NCBI GenBank assembly: GCA_003550325.1
Contig: QKWP01000059.1
Location: 324,686-388,685 of the forward strand
Reading direction: 5' to 3'
DNA length: 64,000 nt
From: Gigaspora rosea
Taxonomy: Eukaryota; Glomeromycota; Glomeromycetes; Diversisporales; Gigasporaceae
A model generated the notes under the pieces. It had not been told where the DNA came from. It was given only the letters and a program-made list of their open reading frames with translations, and did not search any database. The translations under genes and the position numbers were made by a program. Shown here piece after piece: positions 47,435-59,571 of the stretch; positions within the stretch are counted from its first letter, which is position 1, and the number at the start of each line of letters is the position of its first letter.

Positions 47435-47923
47435 TAGTTGACAAGTTGGCAATCTCGACAAGGCAACAACAGTGGCAAGACATGGCAAGCAAGAAAGATG
47501 TTTTGGCAAGATGGCAAGATTATATATAATATATATATATAATTAGTATTATAAGTTAGTCCGAGTCTGGGTTTGGTCCAGTCCAGTCTGGGTTCAGAAC
47601 CCAGACTCAAACTTTAAATTTTACAAAATTTCAAACTCAGACCAGACTCAAACTCAATCATAAGTTTGGTCTGGGTTTGATCTGAAGTCTGCAAACTAGG
47701 TTAAGTCCAAATATACATATATGTATATTTGGATGCTAAACAAGTTTACATAGAGTGAGAAGTAAAAATCAATTAGTAAAATTTAAATAATCATAGTATT
47801 TTGTATAGTTTTATTAAATTACTTGAAATTTTTTAATTGATTATAAATTTTTGCACTAAGTAAACTTGTTTAGAGCCAAAAATTACATCAAATCAGTATA
47901 TTTTATTTCAATATGTATATATT
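47435..47923. repeat. GGCAAGA and AGTCTGGGTTT repeat clusters
   Basis: GGCAAGA/GGCAACA units at 47460-47515. From 47550 to 47695 AGTCTGGGTTT, TCCAGTCCAG and AAACTCAGACC words occur on both strands, with a palindromic TGGGTTCAGAACCCA at 47588-47602. This resembles the word arrays inside the hAT MITEs of this window, but I could not find matching ends. Confidence 0.5.
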
Positions 47924-48790
47924 ATACCAGTGGTATTCAATACTAGTAAATACAAATTATAATATACAAAAAATATTTTTGTTATTAGGGTTAGGGTTAG
48001 AGTTCATGTTAGGGTTTGGGTTAGGGTTAGTATATACCAAAATTTTGCAAGAAATTTTTTTTGTCAAAATGTGAAGATAGGTTTCTTAGACAGAATTTTT
48101 CGATATAGACAATTTTTGAAAAAACATATTTTTTCAAAAATTTTAGATTACACCTGATCTTCATATTACACAAATTTTATGAATTTTGATTGACCAAAAC
48201 ACATGTAGTGTTGAATACCAGTGGTGTGCTTTATCAATGTCTTTTTATTTTATTTTTCTTATTTTTGAAAATTTTTATCAAAAATTTAAAATTAAGGCAT
48301 CTTTGTCCCAATTTTATAAAAAAATATACTAAAATAATGTATTTTTTGGTTCTGAACAAGTTTATTTTAGAGCAAAAAGTTAGAATCAATTAGTAAAATT
48401 TATTTAATAATAGTATTTTGTATAATTTTATTCAAAAATACTAATATTTTAATTATTGATCATATCTTCTCGCACTAAGTAAACTTGTTCAGTATTAAAA
48501 AATATACCAAATTGGTATATTATATCTTACTTTACTTAAATTTTGAAAAAAGGATGCTTGATTTTGGAAATTGGCATCAAAAATTCAAAAATAGGAATTT
48601 TTGGTTCAAATTTTAAAAAAATAAAATAAAAATATACTGAAATAGTTATTTTTTGATACAGAATATTTACTTGGATCAAAAAGTTAGAATCAATTAGTAA
48701 AATTTAGAGAATCATAAAAATTTGTATAATTTTATTAATAAAATTGTTAAAAATATTACAATTTCTATTTGTACAAGAAGTATATAAATA
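47700..48790 (+). repeat. Three diverged direct copies of a 150-200 bp repeat
   Basis: The words GAACAAGTTTA / CTAAACAAGTTTA, AATCAATTAGTAAAATTTA, AGTATTTTGTATA.TTTTATT and GCACTAAGTAAACTTGTT recur at about 47725-47880, 48350-48500 and 48655-48770. The first two copies are separated by the Mutator-like MITE. Each copy itself ends in an inverted match (AACAAGTTTA / TAAACTTGTT), so each may be a small foldback. Confidence 0.55.
47924..48225. mobile_element. Mutator-like MITE with TTAGGG-like array, relative of 19436-19813
   Basis: ATACCAGTGGT is repeated at 47924-47934 and 48215-48225, which allows a 9-11 bp target duplication. It shares ACCAAAATTTTGCAAG.AATTTTTTTTGT and the GATCAGGTGTAA motif (inverted) with the MITE at 19436-19813, so both are one family. 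TTAGGGTTAGGG-type units at 47990-48037 sit in the same relative position as the shorter array of its relative. Confidence 0.75.
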
Positions 48791-48810
48791 TGTATCATGT
48801 AATTAATATA

Positions 48811-48970
48811 AGAGTGCTAACATTTATTATCTAATATCCATTTACTATAGGGGCTTACCCCACCCCAGGTAAGGTCTATAAATAGAATTTTAGCCAATCA
48901 AATTTAACTAAGGTAAGATTTTTTTTGACCCCCACCCCCTAAAATATTACCTAATAAATATCAGCACTCT
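48811..48970. mobile_element. MITE (160 bp), AGAGTGCT family
   Basis: Left AGAGTGCTAACATTTATTA, right (other strand) AGAGTGCTGATATTTATTA, both followed by TAATAT or a close variant. Same family as 50298-50463 and the partial copy near 7785. AATTAATA lies close to both ends, but the exact duplication is ambiguous. Confidence 0.8.
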
Positions 48971-49168
48971 AATTAATAAATTTTAACTAAAATAATTTTA
49001 GGTTAGGGGCATGCCATTTATCACATGATATTTTTTATTTAGTAGCCACTCCTATCCATGTATGGTATGATCACTTTATCTAATTCTAATTGATTAATAT
49101 AATATATAGATGTGATCACTACCTCTGACCATGTATCCATGGTAAAAATCACGTAATAAATGGCATGC

Positions 49169-50148
49169 CCTTAGTGCAGTGATGTCACTTGGTTATTTGG
49201 CCGGCCAATGGCCGCGGCCATTGGCCGAGGCCAAAAGGCCAAAAATATAAATTTCATTTTTGGCCGAAACGGCCAAATAAAACTAGTAATTTGATTGGTT
49301 AAATCTTCACTTAAGTAATTTTTCTATATAACTTACTAAACCTTTGTTTATTAAACCTTTGCTCAAATTACTTATTAAACCTTTGTTCAAATTATACTTT
49401 TATATAACTTTTTAAACCTTCGCTTAAATTATTTTTATATAGTTTATTAAACTTTCACTTAAATTATTTTTATATAAGTTATTAAACCTTCACTTAAATT
49501 ATTTTTTATATAATTTATTAACTTTCGCTAAATTTTTTTTTTATATAGCTTAACAATTATTACTTAAGTTATCTTATATATTAATATGCTTTCAAAACGA
49601 ACTTTCAAGCAAACTATTATAATTAAAAAAGAACTTGAAAAGAATCGTTAGATTTAATTATTCTTTCACGTATAGTTAAATATCGATCCGTTCTATAAGT
49701 TTTATTAATTCCAATAGTTCGTCAATTTCTTTATCGCAACTTTAGTAATAGCACATGAAAATAGATAACTATAGTGTTAATTAACTTTTTTTGGGAAGGT
49801 AATATACAATAAATACAATTCAAGAATATTGGTTCTTATAGTTAATAGTGTGGCTTTAAACAAAACCAGTACGTATATGTAATATATATTAACATTAGTA
49901 TGCATATAATACAGTATTTTTATATACATTTCTTTTTTATTACTATACAAAGAAATTTGGCCACTTGGCCGTTTGGCCATTTGGCCATTGGCCAACGGCC
50001 ATATCGGCCAAATAATTTTTATTGGCCTGGCCAATTGACATTCAACTTTGGCCGCAAAATTTTGGCCATTTTGGCCAAATAATTATATATTGGCCGATGG
50101 CCAATTAAATTTTCTTTGGCCGATTAAATTGCCATCACTGCCTTAGTG
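49169..50148. mobile_element. hAT-type element (964 bp) with TTGGCC arrays
   Basis: Element 49177-50140. Left CAGTGATGTCACTTGG, right (other strand) CAGTGATGGCAATTTAATCG. Exact 8-bp duplication CCTTAGTG at 49169-49176 and 50141-50148. The outer 100-150 bp on both sides are TTGGCC/GGCCAA/GGCCAATGGCC words on both strands. The inside (49310-49560) has about eight imperfect units of TTATTAAACCTTTGCTTAAAT. Minus frames in the right part only translate the GGCC words. No transposase. Confidence 0.92.
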
Positions 50149-50705
50149 CAAGCTAGTATTAGGGTTATGTGGGCCATAATTATATTAATGCCAAGTAGGT
50201 TTTTTTAATATAAAATTCTAGCTATTATTAATATAATTCCAGTTCATATTAACTCTAAATTCAGGACCTTAGACATCTAGTATGGAGGTTATACATTAGG
50301 GTGCTAATATTTATTATCTAATATTCATTTACTATAGAGGCTACTTTCTACTTTCAGGTAATATATTTAGTTAAATTTAATTGGCTAAAATTTTTTATCT
50401 GAAATAAAATTTAGCTTGACCCCTACTTTCTAAAAAATATTATATAATAAATATTTGTGCTCTTATACATTTTAGCAAAAACTTCTAAAATTTGAAAAGC
50501 AAAAAAACAGTTTTTGGCAATTATTTTGTCACCTAGTAGTCCAATTTAAATAAACTTTTTTTTTTAAAATGAAGCTTTTAGTAAGATGTATCTAACAAAA
50601 AAAAGTCATTTAATTCTGATTACTGAATTAAAAGTTATTTAAATAAATATAGTTTTGTTATTTTTAGCAAATCAGAATGAAATTGTCAAAATCTAGTTAT
50701 GAACT
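50149..50705. other. Short intergenic stretch with one MITE
   Basis: Apart from the MITE at 50298-50463, AT-rich sequence without features. Confidence 0.5.
50290..50471. mobile_element. MITE (166 bp), AGGGTGCT family, 8-bp duplication
   Basis: Element 50298-50463. Left AGGGTGCTAATATTTATTA, right (other strand) AGAGCACAAATATTTATTA. Exact 8-bp duplication TATACATT at 50290-50297 and 50464-50471. Similar in full length to 48811-48970 (TCTAATAT.CATTTACTATAG.GGCT shared). Probably hAT by duplication length. Confidence 0.85.
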
Positions 50706-51390
50706 ATATAAGACAGTGTTGTTGACTGGAAGCTGGAATTTCACTGGACGTCTAGATAATTCCAGTGTTCCAGTGGTTCTAGTGAAGTTTCACTGAAACT
50801 GGAACCAATATAATATTAGCCAATAAAAATACGATACGTGTGATATATATGCTAGCTAATCAGTAATCAGTTGCAAGTAGGGATTGCCTTGACTATTTTA
50901 TTAAAGTCAGGTCCCGAGTCAAACTTGGAACTCAACTTGCAATTTAAACATTTAAATATAACAATAAGCATACTTTGCATACATATGCATTTACTATTTA
51001 ATATATGTACCGAGTTCTCAGAACCGGACTTTTAACTCTTTTAACTCTTTGAATCAAACTTTTAAGCACTTTTATTTTACTATTACACATAACTGGCTAA
51101 AAATCGAGGTGGGTCTAATTTTATAAAATCTATTTAAATTTATTTATATTTTGTAATACATATTCGCCCCAAAATCTAACTCTAATACTCTGCAATCCTC
51201 CTTTTATCAAATAAAACCATGTTACTCGTCTATATTCATATACTTTGGTTTTAAAAATAATGGACCAAAGAGGTTTCTCAAATTTCACTTTAGGTAAGTT
51301 CCATAAAATACGACGAACATAAAGTAACTAACTATCTACACTGTATTTATGGATTACGCAAGTTGTCGATTCAACTAAATCGAATAATAC

Positions 51391-52380
51391 TTACCTCGCA
51401 CCAGAATATGCTGGAGCACTATCAGAAACAACAGCTGATAATTTAGTACCTATTGTCGATGTTTCATTAATCATTGATTCAATTTTAGAGCTAATTTCAA
51501 TCATTCGTTCTCGCTTTGAACTTATGTCGATTGTTTTCCAAACTAAAGATTCTCCAGTTGATAAGATAAGTAATAAACCAAATATATGTTGTTTCAAGAC
51601 ATTTTTCCACCCATCGAAGACTAGAGTAACTCCAATGTTATTGTTTTTTAATTTTTGATTACGGGACAGGTCTAAATTTTTTTTCAGCTTTAAGGACGCG
51701 ATTCGATAAAGCATGCCGGTGAGGGAGGATAAAATTTGGATTTAAGAACTCATAAAACTCAAGCATAGCCGGATCTGATGTCCATCGAAAAGACCACCCA
51801 TTTGATACGGTCATTCTAAGTAATAGCCGCTCAAACTTTGGTTTTTCCTTTGCCGTGATGTTTCGAACTATAACGTTATCTATAGGTTTCGTAGATTTTT
51901 TATTGTTGCCAACAGCTTTGGCGAGAGATGAAGTGCTATTACCAGTTGCCATGTCACTTGTATTATCATCTTTTTTTTAAAAAAAAATTAATAATAATAA
52001 TAATGGTTTGATATTTAAATCTAAATCACATACCAGATAAATCAGCATTTCGGCACCTTTTTGAAATAGGTGAAGTCCGTTCTTCTTCATTATCTGTCTT
52101 GTTACAATATTCATCTACTGCTTCTTGAGATCCCAGTTTAGCACGAAAGTATTCACACCTTTTTAAATAGTTTCGAACTGTATTTTTCTTATTAGTTATT
52201 GTATCTTTTAGAGCTTCATCTCAACCAAGTGCATTATCGCAAGCTTTGCATATACCATATGTATTGTGTTTATTTGTAGCTTTCGTGCCAAGAATAACAA
52301 TATCTTTTGTAAACCTGTGTTTCTCAGGACCACCAGCGTGTCGCCGTGCTATTCGTATTAGATATTTGCGGTACAGTTGC
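51391..52380 (-). pseudogene. hAT transposase, BED-like N-terminus and DUF659-type middle, decayed
   Basis: Exon 1 (about 52380-52035, minus): ARRHAGGPEKHRFTKD, then a BED-like finger CKAC..ALG with TITNKKNTVRNYLKRCEYF. It ends before a GTATGT donor near 52034; after a short AT-rich intron, exon 2 begins after an AG near 51977 (DDNTSDMATG...). Exon 2 holds LLLRMTVSNGWSFRW, FYEFLNP, and after a one-base shift in a homopolymer near 51690 the part GVTLVFDGWKNV...LLLILS and LSAVVSDSAPAYSGAR, the conserved hAT stretch around the first catalytic Asp (FDGW). One stop lies in exon 1. The C-terminal catalytic and dimerisation parts are missing. Matches the hAT nature of the flanking ends. Confidence 0.82.
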
Positions 52381-52550
52381 CTTTTTTTTAAAAAATTTTG
52401 AAACCTCTTTTATATATGTTAAGCTACAAGTGCAATTCAAATAAGGCTTTATACAACAATGAGTCTAATCTTTTTAATTTATTTTTTATATACAAGAATA
52501 TAGCTAAAATGGTTGTATTTTTTAGGAAATGGCTGAATAAAAACGGAATT

Positions 52551-52650
52551 TACAGTAAAACCTCTATGAATGCACACATTTGGAGACTTGGGCCATTCAG
52601 GCCAAAATTTGATGTTTTGGAGAAGGCATGCACTTAGAGGTTTTACTGAT
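52551..52650. mobile_element. Tiny TIR element (about 96 bp), CAGTAAAACCTCT ends
   Basis: Element 52553-52648: CAGTAAAACCTCTA at the left and its reverse complement at the right. A TA precedes the left end, AT follows the right end. TGCAC/GTGCA words inside. Mariner/pogo-like by its CAGT start, similar in style to 32730-33068. Confidence 0.65.
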
Positions 52651-52727
52651 CATACTTAATTCCGGTTAGAAAGTGCCGAAATCTATGATGCCACGTCGTG
52701 ATCCCATTCACAAAACATTGTGTTAAA

Positions 52728-52852
52728 GTTTAAACTAGGGTCTTCAAGTGCCGGACATGGGTCTGGCATGCAGGCTCGAGTTGCTGGTGCACCAATATGC
52801 ACATATTGATGCGCCAGCAACCCACCTGGCATTTGCAGAGCCTAGTTTAAAT
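52728..52852. mobile_element. Tiny hAT-type MITE (109 bp) nested in the 50714-53957 hAT element
   Basis: Element 52736-52844. Left TAGGGTCTTCAAGTGCC, right (other strand) TAGGCTCTGCAAATGCC. Flanks GTTTAAAC (52728-52735) and GTTTAAAT (52845-52852), 7 of 8. The centre is a palindrome (GTTGCTGG.GCACCAATATG / CATATTGATGCGCCAGCAAC). Confidence 0.82.
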
Positions 52853-53149
52853 AGGAAATTTCAACAATACTCGTATTCATTGTTGAATTTTTTTTTTAAT
52901 ATTATTATTAGGGTCTGCATACTCGGCACGTGCATCACGCCACTTCTGGCACTTTGCCCATAACTATTCTCATGAATCTTTTTGTTGGCACTTTTGCGCC
53001 CACATGTCGAATTAATCTGACATAAAATAGTCCAAATTTATGGTAAGACAACCTTCACATTTTTGTGGACATGGCCGGTCTGATGTATTTGTGCTCATAG
53101 GCACTGGCATGGCACAAGGCATTGGTGCCTGGCATAAAGCCTATGTGCA

Positions 53150-53345
53150 ACACGAGCATTTGCAGAACTTCTTATAAAAACAATATTGGATTTTTTTTTT
53201 TAAAAAAAAAAAAAAGCTGCATATACTCGTCTGCACAGAGTAAGGTATCTAGACGAGCATTTGCAGAACTTCTTATGAAAACAATATTTGATTCTTTTTT
53301 TTTTTTAAAAAAAAAAAATAGTATATACTTGTCTGCACAGAGTAG
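53150..53345 (+). repeat. Tandem duplication of a ~110-bp segment inside the hAT element
   Basis: ACGAGCATTTGCAGAACTTC with TTAT(A/G)AAAACAATATT, a T run joined to an A run, then ATATACT.GTCTGCACAGAGTA occur twice, at about 53151-53245 and 53253-53345. TGCAGAGC/TCTGCA words also occur in the MITE at 52736. The plus frame 53122-53388 is only this repeat. Confidence 0.75.
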
Positions 53346-53965
53346 GATGTCAGAATTTCAGAATCGACAAGGCATTGTCGTGAAATAATAACAATTGGAA
53401 AAACTGCTTTACAATTGTATTTAAAAATAGTATGTAAAATTACAGATGACCATGAACTAACATTTGCATATAGAATCGTATTTAATGATTCGGTTAGTTT
53501 TTAGTTTGCATAATATTTTTGGCCTAAATAGTTTATTTACTGCAAAAAAAAATATTGAATAAAATTATTTAACAAATGTAATAATTTATTTAATGAGCAT
53601 TCTTTACACTAATGAATTAAAAATTAATAATAAATTTTTAGCATAAGTTGATTTGGAAAATTCAATTTCAATGTACAATATATATATGTTTAATGGGTTA
53701 TTTATTTGTGATCACATTATAGTGAAGCCTCCCTTTGTGTTTAATCAAACTTTGAAATGTTTTTTGACTAGCTGGATCTCACTGGACCCCACTGGACCTC
53801 ACTGGAACTTTCATCCAGTGGTAAAAAAAAAACGTGACTAGAAGGTCTAGTGACAATTTATCACTGGAACCTATATATGTTCTAGTTTCATTTAGTTAGT
53901 TCCAGTTACCCTTCCAGTTCTAGTAATCTTCACTGGACCGGTCTTTTAACAACACTGATATAAGA

Positions 53966-55699
53966 GATGTCCAGATTTTCTGAATTTTAAGAAATTTTGA
54001 TCTGAGTAAATTTTTTTCTAAATTCTAAATCAGAATATATTGAATCCTAGTTGGTTAAAATGGTATAACTTATGCAGGAAAATCTCTAAAATTCTGGTCA
54101 AAATGAATCAAAATTCTGGTTAGCAGAGCTAAAAATATTTTGTCGAGAATTATTAAAAATATTACTACCATAAACAGCTATATAAACAACTTCTATATAT
54201 TAGATTCACACTCTTATTTTTACTAATTATTTTCTTTTTTTTACTAATTAATTTTTTGGTAAAATGTATTAGGCCCAGGTTGTTTATATGGCAGTTTATA
54301 GTAATAAATCATAGATGCTTATTAAATAAAAAGTGATTAGCTAATAATTTTACAATAGAACCTACTAATCACTAGGGCAAAATGCCAACCTAAATCTGAC
54401 TAAAAATTTTGGAATTGTCTTGTAAAAATCAACAAATTATGTGCAAAGTCATATGCACAAACAACAATAAATAAGATATTTTGATCAGAAATTTGTATAC
54501 TAAAATAACTAGTTAGTATATACATATAGATAATCAACTAGTATTTATTTCAAATATATGTGCTATATATACAAATTGTTGTATAATATTATAAATATAT
54601 ACATAAAGATCAGAAAAATTTTTTTATAATACCAATTCTAAACTTAATCTACTAAAAACAGCACATATTATTCAATATTTTGTTAAGTCTTTGAATAGTG
54701 CCTATACTTCTTATATTTTCTATATCTTTGCCTATGATTATTTGCTAAGATACTATTATTTTGCATTATATTAATGAAAGTAAAGATTTTTTGGATTTTT
54801 TCTTTGCTTCTTTATTGTTTTAATTACATGAGATCCTGCAATTCAATTGCTAAACATATGAGCAGTAATGATCACCTGTAGTAATATTCAATTTTACTAT
54901 AAAAAGTAAACAATAGATCATTAATCACTATTGTTTTTTTACAACTTTCAATAATTTTTGTCAAATCTTACAATCTTTACAATACTGCTAAAGCTTTGAA
55001 ATATTTTTTTTATTTATTATATTACAAAATTTGTACTTTTTTAATATTTAGTTACTTATTTTAATTATTTTTCAATATTTTATAAATACAACTAACTTTA
55101 TATTAGTTTTTTTTGTTCAACTAATTTTTCTTTAAGTTTTTTTTTTTATTTTTCAAATTATATTAGTAAATAATATACTGTATAACTTTTAATTATAAAT
55201 TTCTTAATTAATGTTTGGATTTACCCCTTTGTACTAAATTAAGTACACTTTTAAAAATTAATAAAAAATCAAAAAAAAATATATAAAAAATATTTTTATA
55301 TAAAAAAGACTTGTTTAAGGTATAGATTAGTTTTATGTTATTTATTTTAATATTATTACTAAAAAAATTTTTTTATATATAGAGATTTTAATGGTTTGTT
55401 GTATACTAGATCTAGTATATTTTGCATTTGTTTTTTAATAGTAAATTTTAAATATTTCTGCATGACAAAAAATTCTCTATAAGAGAATTTTATTCCCTGT
55501 ACAAAAATATTTTTAGCATTTTAAAAAATGAAGTTAAACTTATAAGTTTTTAATTACAGCATCTCCAATATTTATAAAATTTTTAAAAAATATTAAAATA
55601 TATAGTTTTTTGTAACCCACCCGGTTGTCTTAAAAATACCTAAGTGTAACCTGCTATAACGAACTTTTCCTCTCTAGGTTTTTTTCTTTCAATAAAAAA
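53966..55699. other. AT-rich intergenic sequence, nothing recognised
   Basis: No gene, terminal repeat or clear array. TATAAACAACTTCTATA near 54180 and GGTTGTTTATATGG near 54278 are weakly inverted, too short to call. Confidence 0.45.
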
Positions 55700-56050
55700 A
55701 AACCACCTAAATCTGCGATCAGGGTTTGCTACCTGTCAAAACTACTAACTATTTTATATTTCAGCACGCATGGACCTCTTGTCCAATCCATGCGTATACT
55801 TCTTTCTTCACAATACTTAGAACTTCTGTTCAGAACCATCTCAGCTTTCTATCTTTTACTTCCATTTCTTTTTCTTCTGTCACCTCTTCTAGGTTGTTTT
55901 TTTCTTTCTTTTTCTCTTCTGGTTTCCTTCTCTTTTCTCCTTTTTTTTGGGCTCTTTTTTTTTTTGGCCTTGAGTGATTCCACAGTCTTTTTCTTATTCA
56001 TTAACTATTGACTAGCGTTTTTTCCATATTTCTCTCTGAAAGAAAGTTAA

Positions 56051-57108
56051 CTATTTATCGAAAAAAGCTACAGCTACATTCTGGGCCTTATTTTTGGAAA
56101 GGTTTATTCTTTCTAAAGATGATCCTATATTATCTGCCAAAATCCCTTTTGACCGCTCTATATGCCGATTCTTATATTTTTTTATATTCCTGGGTATGAA
56201 GACTTCTCTCAGCCGGTTGAGGCCTAAAACTATCTTATCCTTATGCCTTAATTCTTTCTTAATACTATCAAGGATTTTTTCTTCCTTTTTGGTCCATACC
56301 TCTTTATTATATGGGCATGTAGATAAATGCTCGAAAGATTCCTTTTCTTTCTTGCATTTCCTATATTTAACGTTTTGATATAACTTCAGCTTGTATATTT
56401 GTTGTTTCATCAAAGTCGGCAACAACTTATTTATACACATTATACGAAAACTCCATGTACTGTTTTTTTTTCCACTCTTGCCCTGTAGCTTACAAAAAAA
56501 GTTTCGTTCTTTTGGTTCACTCGCTTTTGGTGGATCTTATCGTAGGTTCTTTGGTTGAATGTCTACTCTGCTCTAGTAGCCGTTGTTAATATTTGCTTTA
56601 TAAATTCTCTCAGAGAGCATTCTATTTTTATCCTCTTCCAGACTAGCTAGAAAACTATACTTTTAGTCATAACCTGTTTGATTCTTGTTGGGACACCTAC
56701 TTTGCCTCCTTCTTTTGCTATTTGGTCAGCTCTTTCATTCTGTTCGTTCCCAGAATGTGCCTTTACTTTCTCAAGTACCACCTCTACTTCCTTGCTCTGT
56801 ACTACTACTTTTATCGCCCCTAATATCGTAGGGTTATTTATTTTCATCCACTCTCGTGTTCTGGGCCCACCAAGAACCTTTTTAACTAAAATTATTAGAC
56901 GGTACCATTAAAAGAGCTTTTAAAATTGCTATTAGCTCTGATCGCATAGATGAAATCCAGTTCTAAATTCTGCCTTTGGTATTTCTTACAACCTTTTCCT
57001 CTCTATCTATTTGTACGACTCCATATCCTAATACTTTCCTATTATCTACTACTTTGAATGACCCATTTGTATAAAACCACAAAGTATCTTCTTCCCAATT
57101 TTCAACCA
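56051..57108 (-). pseudogene. LINE RNase H and Cys-rich tail remnant
   Basis: Directly after the inserted DNA element the frame reads VENWEEDTLWFYTNGSF (TDGS-type first motif with Asn in place of Asp), then a gap with stops, then KVKAHSGNEQNERADQIAKEG (in parts: KVKAHSG, NERADQIAKE) at about 56770-56715. At 56440-56051 MCINKLLPTL..., YRKCKKEKESFEHLSTCPY (zf-RVT-like C..C..H..C). The Asn at the usual catalytic position and the stops show decay. Parallels 184-1010 of the first LINE. Confidence 0.8.
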
Positions 57109-58148
57109 GTACTGTCTAGGGGTTAGTAAAAATACGGGGGTGCCAACTTATTATAACCATATAGCTAAAAAAATGTTGCATAATTATTTGTGTAACAATC
57201 ATATAAATATATAATAAAAATATTCTCGATACTATACCAAAGAACCTTTGGTTGTATTAATTAACCACTGATTCAAGACAGGCTGTTGTCGCCTTCTATT
57301 TCTGCCACCTGGTAGGTTTGTATAGAAATTGAGCACATACTGGTGTTCACAGAAACTAAATATCACTCCTAAATAATAAAAGTTGTTAAATCCTAAATTT
57401 ATTAACCTATATGCGTTCATTTTAAACATTTAGTACTCTGGTTCTTTTACATTTTTATATCCACCAATATTAAAACTTATATCAGACCCGAGTCTAGTAT
57501 CTAAAGGTTTATCCTGTATATATATATAAAATATTATGGAATCCATGAAATGATTCTGAAATTAAAAGAGAGTATTATTTAAACTTTTAAATTCAACTTT
57601 TCCTTATCAACACTTTTTCTTCGTGATTTTTACTAATAAAAAATCTACCCATAATATAGGCTAATAAAATAGTGTTACTTATAAGACTTATAAATTTAGT
57701 GAGACAAATCAAACAAAATATAATATTAATGTTTTAACTATGTAACGAACTATTATTAAATAAATTAAAGATCAGCCTAATACTAGAGCAAATGCTAAAT
57801 TATTACTAACAATTAAGAATAATTTAAATATTGATTTTTTTTTAATTTTTAATTTACTTTTATTTTATTGCTTTTTTTATTCATGAGACATTGACATTTT
57901 TCCTTATTGACGTTTTAATTCATTAACGTTATTCCAGAAAAACTTATACTTTTAAATTTAAATTATCAAAATTTTATACTAGGACAATAAAAATATTAAA
58001 CATTCAACATATATTGAGTTTAATTGCTATCTTTATGTATGTTGCTTTCTTTATTCACAACTTTTTAAAATTTTGAGTAATCGATGAAATTTTTTATGCT
58101 TTTACGAGACGATCTATAACTATTGCCTGATCACTATAAAACCCACTA

Positions 58149-59360
58149 CTATGCCACCGCATTTACCTCTAATATTAAACCGCTCACTGCATCTGCATCC
58201 TCTAAAACGCAAGCCTTGTCAAACACGGAAGCTTTATGATGATTGCTTGTTAAAAGCACTTCCAACTCAGGGTTCTCTTGACACATAAGCATGTTTTGTT
58301 TAGCACATGTTACATAAATACTGTTTAGAATTGCCAAACATTTAAGGAAATCGTAGAGTTATATAGAAAGTGAAGCCGAAATATAAAAGAATGAGAAAAG
58401 GGGATATTGAGATGCAAAAGTGAGGCAGAAAAATTTGAATACCTCGCCCAAATATTTTGGCCCACCTAGAGCAGTTAATTCTTGTTCTAACTGGATAATT
58501 TCTCGCTTTTTCTCTTCCAGAATTTTTTCTAAGATTTCTTCTTTGATGGTAGATGATCCGCACAAAGCTTTTTTCGCTGCTAAACCCCAAAAGCGAGAGG
58601 GAAAGCTCTGAAAAAAAAAGTGGTGACGAAGAATAAAAAAAAGGAGAACAAGAAGAGGCGAGCCAAGTGGAAATTAATCAAAGATGATGAAAACAGAAAA
58701 AGAAGAGAAAAATATTCACAAATCAATAGAATTGTTATTAATCTTCAAAGAAAGCAAGAATATTGAGGCATAGAAATTCCTAATGATGAAGAAGATAATA
58801 GTTTGGAAGAAATAACCAAAGAAAAAGCGGATGCCAAAGAAAAGTTAAAAGTTAAACAGAGTTTAATTATCAGCCTCTCTTTGGAAGATTGAGTAGCAAT
58901 AGGAGCTTTACGAAGCTGACAAAAAGATTTACTCTGCACGCTATTTTTGCTTAGGTACTCAGAATCATAATCAATTAGAAGACAATGAGCGATTTCGTGA
59001 GCAATAGTATGTGATACAGAAACCTCGGAAGAAGATGAAATTCAGAAGCAGGCTCACACAGATTTAGAAAGGCTGGAAGCAATGAAAAAACAGGTGCTAA
59101 ACTCCATGCTTTTTTATTTGTTTAATTTCCACTCTCGGCAAAGTTTGAGTTTAATGCTTTAGCAATACCTATAAAAAGATATTTATTAGCTTGAGTCTTT
59201 TCATTACAATCTTATAAATGTCAACTTACCAAAAGACCTTTTCTTTACTAACAGAATATGTACCAACGACAATGAGAAGTTTGTTATCTAGCAAGCTAAC
59301 AAATTCATGTTCGGCCTTTTCGATATTCATATTAATGGAAGATAAATTGGAATCTAACAT
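58149..59360 (-). pseudogene. Exon-like gene fragments of unknown origin inside the 57117-60055 element
   Basis: Minus-strand blocks with splice-like borders: 59350-59229 (MLDSNLSSINMN...LLIVVGTYSVSKEKVF) ending at GTAAGT; 58610-58446 after a T-tract CAG (SFPSRFWGLAAKKALCG...KEEILEKILEEKK...LTALGGPKYLGE) ending at GTATTC; 58337-58150 (IYVTCAKQNMLMCQENPELE...FDKACVLEDADAVSG) ending in a stop. Around 59020-58960 a minus frame shows HTIAHEIAHCLL, an HExxH-like string as in zinc metallopeptidases. In the same area the plus strand reads an E/K-rich coil (EEDEIQKQAHTDLERLEAMK, 59025-59085). Phases do not join cleanly, so this is not a working gene. I do not recognise the source; it may be captured host gene pieces or the remains of the element's own gene. 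Confidence 0.45.
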
Positions 59361-59571
59361 CCCTATAGATTCTGCTTTTTGTTATTTAAATCTGAATCTA
59401 ATATTGTTGTGGTTTATCCTCCTGCTCTTTTGTGATTTTTGTGCACTTTATAGTAAGTAAGCCACTATTTTTGATCACTTCTTACCATTTCTTTTATACA
59501 ATAATTGAGCTGATTCGGTTTTTTTAACAATAAAAGAACAGCTATAAAATTTCTTTATTATTAATTACTTA

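Larger units (their letters stand above)
50706..53965 (-). mobile_element. hAT transposon (3244 bp), decayed, with CACTGGA arrays and nested MITEs
   Basis: Element 50714-53957. Left CAGTGTTGTTGACTGG, right (other strand) CAGTGTTGTTAAAAGACCGG. Exact 8-bp duplication ATATAAGA at 50706-50713 and 53958-53965. Subterminal CACTGGA/TCCAGTG words crowd both ends (50730-50810, 53770-53945). It carries the N-terminal and middle parts of a transposase on the minus strand (51391-52380); the usual C-terminal dimerisation part is absent, so the copy is internally deleted. Two MITEs (52553-52648 and 52736-52844) and a duplicated 100-bp segment (53150-53345) lie inside. Confidence 0.9.
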
